Below are positions 62,363-64,000 of a stretch of DNA of 64,000 nt, one piece after another. The position numbers were made by a program, and so were the translations under genes. Under the pieces are notes generated by a model. It ran no database searches. It was not told the DNA's origin and saw only the letters and a list, made by a program, of their open reading frames with translations. The stretch's first letter is position 1; each line of letters begins with the position of its first letter. The stretch lies in NCBI RefSeq assembly GCF_014055005.1, contig NZ_CP059570.1:2232001-2296000 (forward strand), read 5' to 3'. The DNA is from Neisseria dentiae. GTDB lineage: Bacteria; Pseudomonadota; Gammaproteobacteria; Burkholderiales; Neisseriaceae.

Positions 62363-62992
62363 ATGACTCCGCCAACACGATCCACCACAAAAAAAATCCT
62401 GCCCACCCTCGCCTGCCTGTCTGCCGCTGCCCTATTCTGCCTTGCAGCCGCCGCTGTTTGGGTTGCCTACAGCGACTTCAAACTGAGTAAACGGCAGCCT
62501 GCCGATCTGCAAACAGCCGACAGCGCATTGATTTTAAGCACCAAAGTTTACGAACAGGGCCGCCCCAACCCCTGTTTGGCCGCGCGTGTGGCGGCGGGAG
62601 TGGAACTATGGAAAGCGGGCAAAGTGAAACGGTTGGTGATGAGCGGCGGCATCAACCGCGATTTCCACCACGGCTCAAAAACCATGCAGGCGCTGGCCGA
62701 GCAGATGGGCGTGCCTGCCGGTGCCATCGTTCAAGAAACCGAGGCCGACGATACGTTTAAAAACATTGTTTACAGCACTCCGCTGCTGGCCGCCGACCGC
62801 AGCGTGGTGCTGGTCAGCTCCGGCTTCCATATGCGCCGCGCCGCCTGGCTCGCCGCGCGCCAGTGGCCCGACAAACACATTCAGGTTTACGCCCACCGCA
62901 ACCGCTGCTACGACGGAACAGCCCGCTATTGGCTGGAAATCATCAGGGAAACGGGCGCCGTGCTGAAAAACGGGATATTGGACAGATATTGA
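62363..62992 (+). CDS. YdcF/SanA-type DUF218 protein
   Basis: A 209-residue protein: an N-terminal membrane anchor (LPTLACLSAAALFCLAAAAVWVAY), then the DUF218 domain with SALILSTKVYEQGRPNPCLAARVAAGVELWKAGKVKRLVMSGG, EADDTFKNIVYS and VLVSSGFHMRRA. SanA/YdcF proteins affect envelope barrier function, and some bind SAM; catalysis is not established. Confidence 0.88.
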   Translation: MTPPTRSTTKKILPTLACLSAAALFCLAAAAVWVAYSDFKLSKRQPADLQTADSALILSTKVYEQGRPNPCLAARVAAGVELWKAGKVKRLVMSGGINRDFHHGSKTMQALAEQMGVPAGAIVQETEADDTFKNIVYSTPLLAADRSVVLVSSGFHMRRAAWLAARQWPDKHIQVYAHRNRCYDGTARYWLEIIRETGAVLKNGILDRY

Positions 62993-63069
62993 ACGGCGGT
63001 TGTTTTTGCAGCCATTCAGATACTCTGGGCAAACTCAAGCATAACAACCGTATACCGCAAATAGATCGA

Positions 63070-63101
63070 AGGCCGTCTGAAAATATTTTTTCAGACGGCC
63101 T
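63070..63101. terminator. Inverted DUS hairpin after the YdcF-like gene
   Basis: AAGGCCGTCTGAAAA and TTTTTTCAGACGGCCT flank a short loop. Confidence 0.75.
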
Positions 63102-63122
63102 GATGTGTTGGAAAAATAGGCT

Positions 63123-63319
63123 GAGACCTTTGCAAAAATACCCTTAAGGCCGTCTGAAATGCTTAAATACCGTCATTCCCGCGTAGGCGGGAATCCAGAT
63201 GGAAATATTGAAGTATTGATTAAACAAATACTTGGATGCCAAGCGTCTGGATTCCCGCCTACGCGGGAATGACGGAGTTCAGATTTTTTAGATAGCAATT
63301 TGAATTTTGCAAAGGTCTC
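63123..63319. mobile_element. GAGACCTTTGCAAAA-ended element carrying a dRS3 pair
   Basis: GAGACCTTTGCAAAAATACC at the left and GAATTTTGCAAAGGTCTC at the right enclose two inverted dRS3-type 20-mers, ATTCCCGCGTAGGCGGGAAT (about 63175-63194) and ATTCCCGCCTACGCGGGAAT (about 63251-63270). The inner part resembles a neisserial intergenic mosaic element, while the outer ends match the MITE families described above. Confidence 0.8.
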
Positions 63320-63357
63320 AGGCCGTCTGAAAATATTTTTTCAGACGGCCTGAGACC
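63314..63357. terminator. Extended inverted DUS hairpin
   Basis: GGTCTCAGGCCGTCTGAAAA and TTTTTTCAGACGGCCTGAGACC: the MITE terminus is itself mirrored across the DUS pair, giving a stem longer than 18 bp. Confidence 0.8.
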
Positions 63358-63392
63358 ATGAATTTCAAAGAAAAATCAAATGTTTACTAACA

Positions 63393-63433
63393 ACACCCGT
63401 TATAGTCGGGTTTAGCCCGACTATAACGGGTGT
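63393..63433. repeat. Perfect 18-bp inverted repeat
   Basis: Arms ACACCCGTTATAGTCGGG (63393-63410) and CCCGACTATAACGGGTGT (63416-63433) pair perfectly around TTTAG, followed on the right by ACTTTTTCTT. It may act as a terminator on the + strand. Confidence 0.8.
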
Positions 63434-63497
63434 ACTTTTTCTTAATACAAAAGCCCCGATCGGCCCGGAATACCGAAGCTGCCGGATTGTTCCGCCA

Positions 63498-63531
63498 TAA
63501 AAAACACCGGCTGCTTTCGCAACCGGTGTTT
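63498..63531 (-). terminator. Rho-independent terminator of rpoC
   Basis: On the minus strand AAACACCGGTTGCGAAAGCAGCCGGTGTTTTTTA forms a strong hairpin with a U tract, 16 nt after the rpoC stop codon. Confidence 0.92.
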
Positions 63532-63546
63532 GCATTTCGATGCGGC

Positions 63547-64000
63547 TTACTCGGCCTCTTTTACCTGTTCGGCCACTTCGGCTTCGTGGTGCGCCTGCCA
63601 TGCCTGACGGCGGGTACGGTGGTAGGTCAGGCCGGTGCCCGCGGGAATCAGACGGCCGACAATCACGTTTTCTTTCAAACCGCGCAGTTCGTCCTGTTTG
63701 CCCATAATCGCGGCTTCGGTAAGCACGCGGGTGGTTTCTTGGAACGATGCGGCCGAAATGAAGCTGTCGGTCGAAAGCGAGGCTTTGGTGATACCCAGCA
63801 GCACGTTTTCGTAGCGTGCCGGCTCTTTACCGTCGGCAACGGCTTTTTCGTTGGCCAGGGTAACGTCGCTGCGCTCCACCTGTTCGCCGGTGATGAAACC
63901 GGTTTCGCCCGCATCGGCGATGTTCACGCGGCGCAGCATCTGGCGGATGATTACCTCGATGTGTTTGTCGGAAATCTTCACACCTTGCAGGCGGTAAACC
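63547..64000 (-). CDS. rpoC: RNA polymerase beta' subunit, C-terminal part (partial)
   Basis: The frame runs off the right edge and encodes the RpoC C-terminus: KISDKHIEVIIRQMLRRVNIADAGETGFITGEQVER, YENVLLGITKASLSTDSFISAASFQETTRVLTEAAIMGK, and LRGLKENVIVGRLIPAGTGL. These are invariant stretches of the beta' jaw/C-terminal region. The last residues (EVAEQVKEAE) form the usual acidic tail. Confidence 0.97.
   Translation of the reverse strand, partial: VYRLQGVKISDKHIEVIIRQMLRRVNIADAGETGFITGEQVERSDVTLANEKAVADGKEPARYENVLLGITKASLSTDSFISAASFQETTRVLTEAAIMGKQDELRGLKENVIVGRLIPAGTGLTYHRTRRQAWQAHHEAEVAEQVKEAE

Overview
The window looks like a chromosome segment of a commensal-type Neisseria (Betaproteobacteria, Neisseriaceae). 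The DNA uptake sequence occurs dozens of times, mainly in the AG-DUS form AGGCCGTCTGAA. It appears both singly and as inverted pairs that act as terminators. Correia elements, dRS3-type repeats and an IS1016-type transposase also fit. Core genes are G+C-rich; a few accessory patches are plainly A+T-rich (3300-4440 and 52240-53560).

Layout. 1-7672: carA (3' end) and carB, split by about 4.2 kb holding a VOC protein, a SemiSWEET, a LysE/RhtB exporter, a YhcG-type nuclease, a repeat patch and an A+T-rich phosphoribosyltransferase-SLOG pair. 7987-17137: cytochrome c', an SDR enzyme, a MurU-like nucleotidyltransferase, a Pycsar-effector-like membrane protein fused to a C-terminal propeller, a lipoprotein hydrolase, a TM2 protein, trpC and a TRIC-type channel. 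17454-21705: an rRNA methyltransferase, then an IS cluster (IS3, degraded IS481, degraded IS1016/IS1595). 21756-30930: uspA, a YejA-like binding protein, an LpxL acyltransferase, isocitrate lyase, a methyltransferase, a DnaJ-domain protein and a second, broken IS3 copy. 31119-34997: a QseBC-like two-component system, a PepSY protein and gpmA. 35346-39103: betB-betA and a DUF4190 protein. 39320-45381: porin remnant, amidase, L,D-transpeptidase-like and SmpA/OmlA-like proteins, a trimeric autotransporter, a histidine phosphatase and pyrD. 45765-49927: a complete mlaFEDCBA phospholipid-transport operon interrupted by a small mobile repeat. 50382-52172: lysA-lptM diverging from cyaY. 52270-53048: a small A+T-rich operon with a double-glycine-leader bacteriocin-like peptide and two tiny membrane proteins. 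53603-end: DODA dioxygenase, mrp/apbC, L-lactate dehydrogenase, YhiN-type flavoprotein, queA, DoxX, NCS2 purine permease, YdcF and the 3' end of rpoC.

How the genes work together. The housekeeping modules are pyrimidine synthesis (carAB, pyrD), outer-membrane lipid asymmetry (mla, lpxL), lysine synthesis, choline-to-betaine osmoprotection (betBA) and the isocitrate-lyase step of the glyoxylate shunt. The best candidates for undescribed biology are the Pycsar-like TM/propeller fusion without a linked cyclase, the bacteriocin-like operon, and the PRTase-SLOG pair possibly co-transcribed with carB. Several miniature inverted-repeat families are present. One has the ends GAGACCTTTGCAAAA and several different cores; another is a 117-bp element with TA target duplications.
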